Source: RBG-13-68-16 sp041494245 | Lineage (GTDB): Bacteria; Acidobacteriota; Thermoanaerobaculia; Thermoanaerobaculales; Thermoanaerobaculaceae | Reading direction: 5' to 3' | DNA: 64,000 nucleotides | Assembly (NCBI GenBank): GCA_041494245.1 | Contig: JBGQAK010000011.1 | Location: 1-64,000, forward strand | Shown here: positions 9,198 through 19,119 of the stretch, in pieces | How the letters are laid out: every line of letters begins with the position of its first letter | How positions within the stretch are numbered: position 1 is the first letter of the stretch | The notes under the pieces: model-generated | What the model saw: only the letters and a program-made list of their open reading frames with translations | Databases searched by the model: none | What the model was told of the DNA's origin: nothing | Position numbers and translations under genes: made by a program

Positions 9198-9304
9198 GGT
9201 GCCATCTCTCACCATCGCACTCGAGGGGAGGAACCGCGCTGTCTGGCTCGCCACCGATCCGGGGCCCTTCTGCGTGAAGGCCGACGATGGTGAGAGGTGG
9301 CACC
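9198..9304. repeat. Inverted repeat with 20-bp arms
   Basis: Arm 1 (9198-9217, starting GGTGCCATCTC) and arm 2 (9285-9304, ending GAGGTGGCACC) are reverse complements with a single mismatch, separated by 67 bp. The total span of 107 bp is the size of a small MITE-like element or of a structured RNA. No clear target-site duplication flanks it. Confidence 0.75.
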
Positions 9305-9310
9305 GACACT

Positions 9311-9376
9311 CTCGGCGGCGCGGGCTGCACGCCGTCCACTTGGACCCTGCTTTCGGCGGCGCGGCCTACACGGCGT
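9311..9376. repeat. Imperfect 25-bp direct repeat, 41 bp apart
   Basis: 9311-9335 and 9352-9376 both contain TCGGCGGCGCGG followed by a similar CT(G/A)CACG(C/G)CGT, differing at four positions. They begin just outside the right arm of the inverted repeat. Confidence 0.65.
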
Positions 9377-9495
9377 ACGCCAGGGCCCTGCCGATGACCG
9401 AAGAGTTCTGCGGCCATTCTCGCTGATAGACTTCGAAGCAACGTCGGCTTGACGGGTTTGACCAACAGGTCTGCGAGAAGCGAGGGAGCTCACGG

Positions 9496-10248
9496 ATGGA
9501 ACAACCGTCGGTGTGGACGGAGGGCTTCAGGGTGCGGGCGTACGAGGTGGACGCCCGTGGCCGTGCCTCGGTGCCGGCGATCGCCAACTGGATGCAGGAG
9601 GCGGCGGGGAACCACGCCACCGCGCTCGGGTGGGCGGTGGATGAGCTCCACCGGAAGGGGCTGACCTGGGTGCTCTCGCGGCTGCACCTGCGATTGCATC
9701 ACCAGCCTGCGTGGCGTGAAGAGGTGCAGGTTTCCACATGGCCCACCGGAGCGCAGAGGCTTTTCGCGTTGCGTGACTTCCGCCTGACGGGCGCCCAGGC
9801 GCGTGAGCTGGGGATCGCGACAACCGGGTGGCTGTTGCTCGACCTTGCCGGCCGGCGCCCGACCCGGCCACCGGAGGCGGTGGCGGAGCTCGGCCGCACC
9901 TCGCCGGCGCGGGCGATCACCGACCCGTTCGAGAAGCTGCCCGAGCTCTCCGGGGCCGACGTCGAGGAGGCGCTGGTGGTGCGCTTCGCCGACCTCGACA
10001 TGAACCGCCACGCCAACAACGTGAGTGTGATCGGCTGGGCGCTGGAGGCGGTGCCTGGCGAGGTCCTGTGGGGCTCCTCCCTGGCCGAGCTGGAGATCGA
10101 GTTCCGCGCCGAGGCCCTGTATGGGGACCGCATCACCTCGCAGGTGCAGGAGGCCCCGGGAGAGCCGCTGGCGTTCCTTCACCGCCTCGTGCGCGAAGCG
10201 GATGGCCGCGAGATCGCCCGTGCGCGCACCGTGTGGCGGTCCGGCTGA
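9496..10248 (+). CDS. Acyl-ACP thioesterase
   Basis: A protein of 250 residues with two hot-dog folds, as in FatA/FatB-type acyl-ACP thioesterases. The first fold has the NWMQEAAGNHA helix (residues 31-41). The second carries the catalytic block LDMNRHANN with Asp168, Asn170 and His172 in the D-x-N-x-H arrangement of the family. It should hydrolyse acyl-ACP to free fatty acid. It stands alone, not within a fatty-acid synthesis operon. ATG 9496 has AGGGAG a few bases upstream. Confidence 0.87.
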   Translation: MEQPSVWTEGFRVRAYEVDARGRASVPAIANWMQEAAGNHATALGWAVDELHRKGLTWVLSRLHLRLHHQPAWREEVQVSTWPTGAQRLFALRDFRLTGAQARELGIATTGWLLLDLAGRRPTRPPEAVAELGRTSPARAITDPFEKLPELSGADVEEALVVRFADLDMNRHANNVSVIGWALEAVPGEVLWGSSLAELEIEFRAEALYGDRITSQVQEAPGEPLAFLHRLVREADGREIARARTVWRSG

Positions 10249-10282
10249 CCGGAATCGGGTGCTTGCCACCGCAGCGCGGTGA

Positions 10283-10630
10283 TTAGCCCCCGTCCCTCGC
10301 GGCCCGGCACGCCTCGCAGGGGCAGCTCGCTCGCAGGGCGTCGAGGGCGTAGATGCCATGGTCGTGCCCGTCGCCCCAGGTGACCTGGAGCCCGTAGTTG
10401 CCGACCAGGCGGGCGGCGACCGGCACGTTTGCCTCGGGCCTCAGTGGCTTGAGCGTCGGCAGGGTGGCACGACCAAACAGGTGCTGCTCGCCCTTGCACC
10501 CCGCGCAGGTGCACGCTTTGCGCAGCGGCGGACCGGCATAGTAGGACTCGTGGTCGTCCCCCCAGACCACGACGACCTCGTCGCCGACCACCAGAACCTG
10601 CCGCGCGCTGATCCGCTCGCCAGACGACAT
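10283..10630 (-). CDS. DUF971 protein with duplicated Cys-rich half
   Basis: 115 residues. The C-terminal half matches the DUF971/GBBH-like domain: WGDGHDHGIYALDALR followed by C103-x-C105-x2-C108. The N-terminal half repeats the same plan: WGDDHESYY, a Leu-Arg pair, then C40-x-C42-x2-C45. This looks like an internal duplication and gives six Cys that could bind one or two metals or Fe-S clusters. DUF971 proteins are linked to Fe-S cluster assembly (Mrp/ApbC context) in other bacteria; no such partner is adjacent here. It is convergent with the thioesterase gene. Confidence 0.8.
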   Translation of the reverse strand: MSSGERISARQVLVVGDEVVVVWGDDHESYYAGPPLRKACTCAGCKGEQHLFGRATLPTLKPLRPEANVPVAARLVGNYGLQVTWGDGHDHGIYALDALRASCPCEACRAARDGG

Positions 10631-10778
10631 CGCCGCCCTCCAGCCCGTGAAAGCCCTTTTTGGAAGGGTTCATTTCCGCGAGCACCTACGGCTCGCCGGC
10701 GGGCCGCACGCCTTGGATTCGCCTTGTGCAGAGCCGCGCTCCCCTACGGCGCCTCGGGGGGAGATGTAGCATGGGCCG

Positions 10779-11417
10779 ATGGCTGGAACGGTCGTGGTGG
10801 CCAACGCCCCATGGCGGTGGCGCCCGGTCTTCATCGAGATCGTGCGCAACGCGAGCCGCGTGCTCGCGGCCGACGGCGGTGCCAACCACCTTGCCCGGAT
10901 CGGGGTGCGGCCCGAGGCCGTCGTGGGGGACCTCGACTCGATCCTCCCGGGTGTGCGGCGGTGGGTGGGCGAGGAGCGAATGGTCCTGCGCCCGGACCAG
11001 GAGTCCACGGACCTGCACAAGACGCTCGCGTACGCCTTCGACGAGCGCGGCGCGGCCGAGGTGACGGTGCTGGCCGCCACGGGCGGGCGGCTCGACCATG
11101 CCCTGGAAAACCTCATGCTCCTGGCGCGCTGGGGGGAGCGCGGCTCGCTCGAGCTGCGCGACGAGGAGTTCCGCGTCGTGCCGGTGACGGGCCAACGGAC
11201 GTTCACGACACAGCCCGGCCAGACGATCTCACTCATGCCGGTCGGTCGGTGCGAGCGCGTGTGGACGCGTGGGCTGCGCTGGCCGCTCGCCGGAGAGCCC
11301 CTCGACCTCGCGGGCCGAACGGGTGTCTCCAACCTCGCCGAGGGCGCGGAGGTGGAGGTGCGGGTCGAGGGCGGCGCCGTGCTCGCCTTCCTCTCGGCAC
11401 TCGCGGCGGACTGGTAG
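10779..11417 (+). CDS. thiN: Thiamine pyrophosphokinase
   Basis: A 212-residue thiamine pyrophosphokinase. Conserved blocks are ADGGANHL (near 31), VGDLDSI (near 49), DQESTDLHKTL (near 71) and ATGGRLDHALENL (near 99), followed by the beta-sandwich thiamin-binding C-terminus ending in GVSNL. It converts thiamine plus ATP to thiamine diphosphate and AMP. The gene is followed after about 10 bp by the lipid A acyltransferase gene, suggesting cotranscription, though the functions are unrelated. Confidence 0.88.
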   Translation: MAGTVVVANAPWRWRPVFIEIVRNASRVLAADGGANHLARIGVRPEAVVGDLDSILPGVRRWVGEERMVLRPDQESTDLHKTLAYAFDERGAAEVTVLAATGGRLDHALENLMLLARWGERGSLELRDEEFRVVPVTGQRTFTTQPGQTISLMPVGRCERVWTRGLRWPLAGEPLDLAGRTGVSNLAEGAEVEVRVEGGAVLAFLSALAADW

Positions 11418-11427
11418 AATTCCCGCC

Positions 11428-12390
11428 GTGCAGTTCAAGATGGCGGGCTCGCCCCGCATCGCCCAGCTCTTCTACCGCATCTACTTCGGCTTCTGGATCC
11501 CATTCCTGGTCTGGGCGTCCACCTGGTGGCCGCTTCAGCTCATGTACTGGATGTGCCGCAGGGTGGTGATGCTCCCGTTCAACGTCCTGCGGCCGAAGTA
11601 TCTGCGCGCGGTGCGGGGCAACTACGCCCGCATCCTGGGGCTCCCGGCCAGCGACCCCGAGGTGCGCCGGGTCGCCCTGCAGATGGGGTACGAGCACGCC
11701 TACCACTGGGTCGACTTCTTCCGCTGGTCGCAGATGCCGCCCGAGCACCTGCGGGCGAACATCGGCGCCATCGAGGGAGAGGAGCACTTCACGTCGGCCC
11801 GTGCCTCGGGGCGCGGTACGCTGATCCTGACAGCCCACATGGGCAATGCCGAGGTCGGCGCCATCGGCCTCGGCACTCATTTCGAGCCGGTGCACGTGCT
11901 CTACTGGCGCGACCGCTTCGCAACCGCGGAGGAGTTTCGCACCCGCATGCGGCTGCGCGGCAACGTGCACGGGATCCCCGTGGATGCCTCCCCGTTCTCG
12001 GTGGTCCCTGCGTTGCGGGTGCTCGAGCAGGGCGGCATCCTCGCGGCGCACGGCGACCGCGACTTCAACGATCAGGGGTGGCCGGTGGAGTTTTTCGGCG
12101 CGCCGGCCAAGTTCCCCCCCGGGCCGTTCCTCCTCGCGGCACGGGCGAACGTGCTCGTCCTCCCGACCTTCTTCCTGCTCATGCCGGACCGGCGCTTCCA
12201 CGTCATCTACGAGCAGCCGATGAGCCTCGCCGAGGGAGGCGCGATTGACGAGCGCGCCCGGGCGGCCATGCACGCTTGGGTCGCCGTGCTCGCCCGGCGT
12301 ATCCGGGAGTTCCCCGAGCAGTGGTACTGCTTCTACCCGTTTTGGGGAAAAGACGAGGGCACAGGGCACAGAAAAAGGGCATCACGGTGA
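11428..12390 (+). CDS. Lipid A biosynthesis acyltransferase (LpxL/HtrB family)
   Basis: About 320 residues, matching the LPLAT family. There is a hydrophobic N-terminal anchor (FWIPFLVWASTWWPLQLMYW), the catalytic H-x4-E motif in TAHMGNAEVG, and the downstream GDRDFND and FPPGPFLLAARA blocks. It should add a secondary acyl chain from acyl-ACP to a lipid A precursor at the inner membrane, supporting a diderm cell. GTG 11428 or ATG 11440 may be the start. The last residues after YPFWGK are encoded by a 7-bp-period repeat tract and look like an acquired tail. Confidence 0.85.
   Translation: MQFKMAGSPRIAQLFYRIYFGFWIPFLVWASTWWPLQLMYWMCRRVVMLPFNVLRPKYLRAVRGNYARILGLPASDPEVRRVALQMGYEHAYHWVDFFRWSQMPPEHLRANIGAIEGEEHFTSARASGRGTLILTAHMGNAEVGAIGLGTHFEPVHVLYWRDRFATAEEFRTRMRLRGNVHGIPVDASPFSVVPALRVLEQGGILAAHGDRDFNDQGWPVEFFGAPAKFPPGPFLLAARANVLVLPTFFLLMPDRRFHVIYEQPMSLAEGGAIDERARAAMHAWVAVLARRIREFPEQWYCFYPFWGKDEGTGHRKRASR
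12357..12377. repeat. Heptad-period repeat tract A
   Basis: Two exact copies of GGGCACA (12357-12363, 12364-12370) are followed by the degenerate GAAAAAG and then GGGC. The tract lies inside the 3' end of the lipid A acyltransferase gene and encodes part of its tail. It belongs to the dispersed 7-bp-period family described in the findings. Confidence 0.7.
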
Positions 12391-12479
12391 CGTGAAATCG
12401 CATGGACCTTCAGAATAGAGTGTCTTGAATGTCGAGACGACCAGCCCGAGCCTCTGCTTGGGTTGGGCGCGAACAGAGG

Positions 12480-12553
12480 TGGCTGGGGAGCAGGGATTCG
12501 AACCCCGATACCGCGGTCCAGAGCCGCGTGTCCTGCCGTTGGACGACTCCCCA
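12480..12553 (-). tRNA. tRNA-Gln (anticodon CTG)
   Basis: A minus-strand cloverleaf with acceptor TGGGGAG/CTCCCCA, anticodon loop CTCTGGA on a GCGG/CCGC stem, T-loop TTCGAAT, discriminator G and encoded CCA. Its own promoter lies at 12571-12598. It lies about 200 bp from gltX-glnS and divergent from it. Confidence 0.95.
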
Positions 12554-12570
12554 GCACGGCGCGGAGGATC

Positions 12571-12598
12571 ATTCTAGGCAAAAGGCTCAGGGTGTCAA
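12571..12598 (-). promoter_or_regulatory. Promoter of tRNA-Gln
   Basis: On the minus strand, TTGACA (12593-12598), a 16-bp spacer and TAGAAT (12571-12576). The predicted start is about 10 nt before the tRNA 5' end. Confidence 0.72.
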
Positions 12599-12705
12599 CT
12601 TATCGCGGTTCTCTCGGCGCCCGCTGAGGTGCAGCAGCGGCGCACGCGTGCCGTGCCGGAGTTGCCACGTAGCGCTACCGCGTCCTCCCGGTTCGCGTCG
12701 GCGGC

Positions 12706-12714
12706 TGCTAGACT
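12706..12714 (+). promoter_or_regulatory. Extended -10 promoter of gltX-glnS
   Basis: TGC followed by TAGACT (12709-12714) forms an extended -10 element about 45 nt before the gltX start. No good -35 is visible at 16-18 bp. It is the best promoter candidate for the two-gene synthetase operon. Confidence 0.45.
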
Positions 12715-12760
12715 TTCCGAACGAGGCGAGAGGGAACCGAGGCGACGTAAAGGGGCACGC

Positions 12761-14259
12761 ATGGCAGACACGGTGAGGACACGGATAGCGCCCAGCCCGA
12801 CCGGCGACCCGCACGTGGGCACCGCCTACGTGGCGCTGTTCAACTACGCCTGGGCGCGCAAGAACAAGGGCCAGTTCATCCTGCGCATCGAAGACACCGA
12901 CCGCGAGCGCTCCAACCCCGCCTCCGAGCGCATGATCTTCGAGGCGTTGCACTGGTTGGGCCTCACCTGGGACGAGGGCCCCGATGTGGGAGGCCCGTGC
13001 GGACCGTACCGCCAGAGCGAGCGGTTCGCGATCTACCGCGAGCACGCCGAGAGGCTGCTCGCCTCGGGCGGCGCCTACCCGTGCTTCTGCAGCAGGGAGC
13101 GCCTCGAGGCCCTTCGCGAGGCTCAGAGGAAGGCCAAGGTCGCCCACGCCCTCGGCTACGAGGGCCACTGCCGCACGATTCCGCCCGGGGAGGCGGCGCG
13201 ACGCCGTGCCGCTGGCGAGCCGCACGTGATCAGGCTCGCCATGCCGCGCGCAGGGGAAACCGTCGTCGCCGACCTGCTGCGGGGCGAGCTCCGCTTCGAC
13301 AACACGCTGGTGGACGACCAGGTGCTGATCAAGAGCGACGGCTACCCGACCTACCACCTGGCGAACGTAGTGGACGACCACCTGATGGGGATTACACACG
13401 TGATCCGCGCCGAGGAGTGGATCTCCTCCCTGCCCAAACACGGGCAGCTCTACCGCGCCTTCGGTTGGGAGGAGCCGGTGTTCTGCCACCTGCCGCTGCT
13501 GCGCAACACCGACAAGTCCAAGATCTCCAAGCGCAAGAATCCCGTGAGCCTGAACCACTACCGGCGCGCCGGCTACCTCCCCGAGGCGCTCCTCAACTTT
13601 CTCGCGCTGCAGGGGTGGGCGATCGCCGAGGACCGGGAGGAATTCACGCTCGAGGAGTTCATCGCCAGCTTCGAGCTCTCCAAGGTCACTCTCGGCGGGC
13701 CGGTGTTCGACCTTGAGAAGCTCACCTGGATGAACGGCAAGTACATGCGCGCTCTCACGGTACCGCAGCTGCTCGAGCGGCTGCGCGGGGACGTGTTGAG
13801 CGACTCCTACCTGCTCAAGGTGCTCGCCCTGGCCCAGGAGCGCATCGAGAAGCTCGAGGACTTCGTCGAGTACGCCAGGTTCTTCTTCGTCGGGGAGATC
13901 GAGGTCGACGAGGAGGCACGCGCCAAGCTCGTGGCCAAGAAGCACACGCCCGGCGAGACCGCCCAGGCGCTCGAGCGCCTGCTCGAGGAAAGCCTCGACC
14001 AGCTGCTCGACTGGGACCCCGCGCGGCTCGAGGAGACGATGCGTGCCTTCTGCGAGGCCTCGGGGTGGAAGACTTCCGAGCTGTTCATGCCGGTGCGCGT
14101 AGCAATCACCGGCAAGGCGGCCACCCCGCCGCTGTTCGAAACGATGGCCGTTCTGGGCAAGGAGCTGTGCCGGCGGCGGCTACGCCGTGCCGTCGAGACG
14201 CTGCGCTCGATCGATGCCGCGCGCGGAGTCGCCGCACCGGCTGGTGAGGACGCCAACCC

Positions 14260-14263
<4 letters not shown>
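12761..14263 (+). CDS. gltX: Glutamyl-tRNA synthetase
   Basis: A class I synthetase of 500 residues that charges tRNA-Glu with glutamate. The HIGH-type motif is PSPTGDPHVGT (residues 11-21) and the KMSKS-type motif is DKSKISKR (about 251-258), followed by the alpha-helical anticodon-binding region. ATG 12761 is fixed by the conserved RTRIAPSPTG start. Because a separate GlnRS gene follows, a non-discriminating role (also charging tRNA-Gln) is not required. The last codons overlap glnS by 4 nt (ATGA), so the two are translationally coupled. Confidence 0.95.
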
Positions 14264-16009
<1,746 letters not shown>

Positions 16010-16011
<2 letters not shown>

Positions 16012-16044
16012 GGACCGGGGTACGGGGTTAGGGGCTTGAGAAGA
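16010..16044. repeat. Heptad-period repeat tract B
   Basis: Starting in the glnS stop codon, the sequence reads in sevens: GAGGACC, GGGGTAC, GGGGTTA, GGGGCTT, GAGAAGA. The GGGG frame is kept for three consecutive units. It is a locus-specific version of the 7-bp-period tracts found at other gene ends. Confidence 0.7.
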
Positions 16045-16109
16045 CCTCGCGGCGCCGCCGGCGAGACATCGCGTCCCCCGATGGTCTACCTCCCCGGTTA
16101 AACCCCCAT

Positions 16110-16130
16110 CCCGCGCGACACCCGCGCGGG
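16110..16130 (+). terminator. Possible terminator of gltX-glnS
   Basis: A hairpin with an 8-bp stem (CCCGCGCG / CGCGCGGG) and 5-nt loop lies about 100 bp after glnS. It is followed by a pyrimidine-rich stretch with scattered T rather than a clean U-tract, so termination is plausible but not certain. Confidence 0.4.
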
Positions 16131-16167
16131 AGCCTCGTCTCTCTTCCTGAAGCCTGGGTGGGTGGGG

Positions 16168-16264
<97 letters not shown>

Positions 16265-16278
16265 GCGCCGGCCGGCGA

Positions 16279-16307
16279 AGTCTACCCCCCGTCAGTGTCA
16301 CCCGCAA
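16279..16307 (-). promoter_or_regulatory. Promoter candidate of tRNA-Ser
   Basis: On the minus strand, TTGCGG (16302-16307), a 17-bp spacer and TAGACT (16279-16284), about 15 bp before the tRNA 5' end. The -35 is weak but the position and the TAGnnT -10 match other promoters in the window. Confidence 0.5.
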
Positions 16308-16310
16308 GCG

Positions 16311-16354
16311 GACGCCGTCCGGAAGCGGACGGCGTCGCCCTGAGCGGAGCGAAG
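16311..16354. repeat. Palindromic REP-like element downstream of rng
   Basis: GACGCCGTCC (16311-16320) and GGACGGCGTC (16327-16336) form a perfect 10-bp stem with a 6-nt loop. It is followed by CCCTGAGCGGAGCGAAGGG (about 16338-16356), itself bounded by CCCT/AGGG. The CTGAGCGGAGCGAAGG string is like an intergenic palindrome seen in many GC-rich genomes. It sits 3' of rng on the minus strand and could stabilise or end its transcript; there is no U-tract. Confidence 0.55.
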
Positions 16355-16397
16355 GGTCTCGTGAGAACCTGCAGGTCCACGTTGAGGCTGGCTGGCG

Positions 16398-17858
16398 TCA
16401 GGAGATCTCGAACCGGGCCGGGTGGAAGTCGGGCGCCTCGAGGACGCGGACGGTGATGCCCAGGCGCTCCTTGGTGTCCAGCACGATGCCGCGCAGCTCT
16501 CCCGAGAGCAGGTGCACCACCTCGGGGTGGGCCCGCAATGTGAACTCGGTCGCCTCGGCCCGTGCCGCCTCGCGGAGCAGGGCCCGCCGGATCTCCAGAC
16601 AGACGGTCTCTGGGGACTTCACCCGACCGAGCCCCTCGCACGTCGGGCATGGTTGGGTGAGGGCGCGCTCGAGGGAGCGCTCGGTGCGCTTGCGGGTGAG
16701 CTGCACCAGGCCGAACGGCCCCACCGGGCCAGCAAGGGACCGCGCCCGGTCGTGGGAGAGCGCGCGTTTGACCTCCTCCAACAGCGCGTCGCGGTGGCCC
16801 TCGTCCTCCATGTCAATGAAGTCCACCACGACGATGCCGCCGAGGTTGCGTAGTCGCAGCTGCCGCGCCACCTCGCGGGCCGCCTCGATGTTGATGCGAA
16901 AGACGGTGTCTTCGAGGTCGGCGCCACCGACGTACCGCCCGGTGTTCACGTCGATGGCGACCAGGGCCTCGGTCTGGTCGATCACCAGCGAGCCGCCCGA
17001 GCGCAGCCATACCTTGGGTTGCAGTGCCTGCTCCAGCTCGGACTCGACGCCGAACGCCTCGAAGATGTCCAGCTGGCGGCGGTAGAGCTTGACTTTGGAC
17101 GTCAGCTCGGGCTGCACGCGGTCGAGGAACTCCACAACCCGTTGGAAGCCCTCGGTGTCGTCGATCCAGAACTCGGCGAGCTGCGGGCCGGCGAGGTCGC
17201 GCGCGGCGCGCAAGGTGAGGTCGAGATCGCGATGCACCAGGCACGGCGCACCGACCTCGTCGGAGCGTTTGACGATGTGCCGCCACATGGACTCAAGTAC
17301 CGCCAGGTCGGCCATGAAATCGGCCCGGTCGCGGCCTTCCCCCGCCGTGCGCACGATCACGCCCCCGGTGTGTGGGATCTCGGAAAGCAGGGAGCGCAGC
17401 CGCTCCCGCTCGGTGGGATCCGTGATGCGGCGCGAGACCCCGACGTGCGAGTTGCCCGGCATGAGCACCAGGTAGCGCCCCGGGATCGTGATGTGCGAGG
17501 TGGCGCGGGGGCCCTTGCTCGATCCCAGCTCCCGGGTGATTTGCACCAGGATCTCCTGGCCCTCGCGCAGCAGGTCCTGGATCGGGGTGGTGGTGGCGAT
17601 CTCCGGGGGTTCCACCTCCTCGTCCTCGAGCGCCTCGGCGACGTCGTCCACGTAGAGGAAGGCGTCGCGCTCCAGGCCCACGTCCACGAACGCAGCCTGC
17701 ATGCCCGGCAGGACGCGCGAGATCCTCCCCTTGAACAGGCTGCCCACGACCGAGCGCTCGCGGTTGCGCTCGACCATCAGCTCGACGAGGGAGCCGTCCT
17801 CGCGCACCGCCACGCGGGTCTCGTACGGGGTCACATTCGTGTAGATGACGGTGCTCAA
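16398..17858 (-). CDS. rng: Ribonuclease E/G family endoribonuclease
   Basis: 486 residues, RNase G size, lacking the long C-terminal scaffold of RNase E. An S1 RNA-binding domain lies near residues 35-115. The catalytic DNase I-like domain has AIDVNTG (Asp303) and VVVDFIDM (Asp346), the two Mg-binding aspartates, and the zinc-link CPTC at 404-407. It cleaves 5'-monophosphorylated RNA in rRNA maturation and mRNA decay. The start is the TTG at 17858, set by a good GGAGG (17863-17867) and by the STVIYTNVTPYETRVA start typical of RNase G. It follows rodA on the same strand, as in many bacteria. Confidence 0.92.
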   Translation of the reverse strand: MSTVIYTNVTPYETRVAVREDGSLVELMVERNRERSVVGSLFKGRISRVLPGMQAAFVDVGLERDAFLYVDDVAEALEDEEVEPPEIATTTPIQDLLREGQEILVQITRELGSSKGPRATSHITIPGRYLVLMPGNSHVGVSRRITDPTERERLRSLLSEIPHTGGVIVRTAGEGRDRADFMADLAVLESMWRHIVKRSDEVGAPCLVHRDLDLTLRAARDLAGPQLAEFWIDDTEGFQRVVEFLDRVQPELTSKVKLYRRQLDIFEAFGVESELEQALQPKVWLRSGGSLVIDQTEALVAIDVNTGRYVGGADLEDTVFRINIEAAREVARQLRLRNLGGIVVVDFIDMEDEGHRDALLEEVKRALSHDRARSLAGPVGPFGLVQLTRKRTERSLERALTQPCPTCEGLGRVKSPETVCLEIRRALLREAARAEATEFTLRAHPEVVHLLSGELRGIVLDTKERLGITVRVLEAPDFHPARFEIS

Positions 17859-18025
17859 GGCACCTCCGGACCTTCTAGTGTAGCCGCGCGACTTTCCTGC
17901 CACAAGAATTGGCTTTTGGATTGGCTTTGGGCAGTGTCGTAGCTCGCTGATAGTGTCCCCGGAGTGACTCGATAGAAATCTCCCCGTAGGGTGGCTCAAT
18001 GAGGTGTCGTCGGGTGTTGTGCCGA

Positions 18026-18046
18026 AGCCCTGTGCCCTGCCTCTAC
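18026..18046. repeat. Heptad-period repeat tract C
   Basis: AGCCCTG, TGCCCTG, CCTCTAC in consecutive sevens, at the 3' end of rodA (its stop is at 18043-18045). On the rodA strand this reads as GGGCA-rich heptads, similar to tracts A and E. Confidence 0.55.
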
Positions 18047-19119
18047 ACGTTGGCGTAGCGGAGTCGCCAGATGCTCTGGACGATGCCCAGGGCGATGCAG
18101 GTCGCAAGCACGGAGGAGCCCCCGTAGGAGAGCAGGGGAAGCGTGATCCCCGTGGTGGGCGCGAGGCCCGTCACCATGCCGACGTTGACCAGGATCTCCG
18201 TGGACAGCACGAAGCCCGCACAACCGGCGAAGACGGCCCCGACACGGTCACGGGCCGAAAAGGCGATGAGGAAGATCCGCCCGACCAGGAGCGTGTACGC
18301 GGCCAGCAGGAGAACGGAGCCCACGAAACCGGTCTCCTCCGCCCACACCGCGTAGATGAAGTCTGTGTACTGGGCGGGCAGGAAGCGCAGCTGCGACTGT
18401 GTGCCCGAGTGCAGGCCCTTGCCCGTGATCTCACCCGAGCCCACTGCGATTTTCGACTGGCGCTGCTGGTAGCCCGAGGTGTACGGCGCGCGCTCGGGAT
18501 CGGCAAAGGTGAGGATGCGCTCGCGCTGGTACGGTTTCAGGAACCACAGCCATGCCGCGCTCACGAAGACGAGGCCGGCCACCACCAGCACGACCCAGGT
18601 CCGCCAGGGCAACCCTCCCAGCCAGAGCGCCGCCAGCAGGATCGGGATGTAGGTGAGCGCCATGCCGAGATCGGGCTGCAAAAGGACCAGCAGCGCCGGC
18701 GCAGCGACGACGGCGGCCAGTCGCCAGACCGCCGCGAGGTTGAGCCTCGCCTGCCTGTGCTGGCCGGCCAGCGCCGCGACCGCCAGGATGGTGACCACGC
18801 GGGCGAACTCCGAGGGCTGCACCGTGTACGAACCGATGGTGAGCCACGAGTGGGTGCCGACGCGCAGCGGCGCGATTGCGAAGAGCGCGAGGAGCACCCC
18901 GAGGGAAACCACGTAGAAGAGCGGCGAGAAGCGCGCCAGGACGCGGTAGTCGGCATAGGCGAACAGGACGAGCAGCACGCCGCCGACAGCCAACCAGACG
19001 AGCTGCCGGTTGGCGAAGCCAGGAACCGCGAGCGCCTTGGCCGTGGAGCTCTGCGCGAGGTAGGCACACACGGAGATCACGAGTGCCGCCAGCAACATCC
19101 AGAGGTCTAGCCGTCTCAT
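18043..19119 (-). CDS. rodA: Rod-shape peptidoglycan polymerase RodA (SEDS family)
   Basis: A 358-residue SEDS glycosyltransferase with about ten hydrophobic segments. The typical blocks HSWLTIGSYTVQPSEFAR, LLQPDLGMALTYIP, KGLHSGTQSQLRFLP and PLLSYGGSSVLATC are all present. It polymerises lipid II glycan strands at the inner membrane with its partner PBP2. The start ATG 19119 overlaps the end of mrdA by 4 nt; larger upstream extensions lack homology. It belongs to the shape operon mreB-mreC-mreD-mrdA-rodA. Confidence 0.94.
   Translation of the reverse strand: MRRLDLWMLLAALVISVCAYLAQSSTAKALAVPGFANRQLVWLAVGGVLLVLFAYADYRVLARFSPLFYVVSLGVLLALFAIAPLRVGTHSWLTIGSYTVQPSEFARVVTILAVAALAGQHRQARLNLAAVWRLAAVVAAPALLVLLQPDLGMALTYIPILLAALWLGGLPWRTWVVLVVAGLVFVSAAWLWFLKPYQRERILTFADPERAPYTSGYQQRQSKIAVGSGEITGKGLHSGTQSQLRFLPAQYTDFIYAVWAEETGFVGSVLLLAAYTLLVGRIFLIAFSARDRVGAVFAGCAGFVLSTEILVNVGMVTGLAPTTGITLPLLSYGGSSVLATCIALGIVQSIWRLRYANV

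Larger units (their letters stand above)
9093..9495. other. Non-coding gap with repeats between wcaJ-like gene and thioesterase
   Basis: This 403-bp stretch holds no convincing gene on either strand. It contains a long imperfect inverted repeat (9198-9217 and 9285-9304) and an imperfect direct repeat (9311-9335 and 9352-9376). No transposase fragment or target-site duplication is visible. It may be a remnant of a small non-autonomous element. Confidence 0.6.

Noticed and set aside
9043..9465. 140-codon minus-strand frame over the repeat gap
   Set aside because: It begins inside the wcaJ-like gene's strand region and the repeats dominate its composition; no motif.
17880..17950. Short TTGGCTTTTGG repeat in the rodA-rng gap
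   Set aside because: Only two imperfect copies of about 11 bp; no period-7 structure and too short to call a repeat element.
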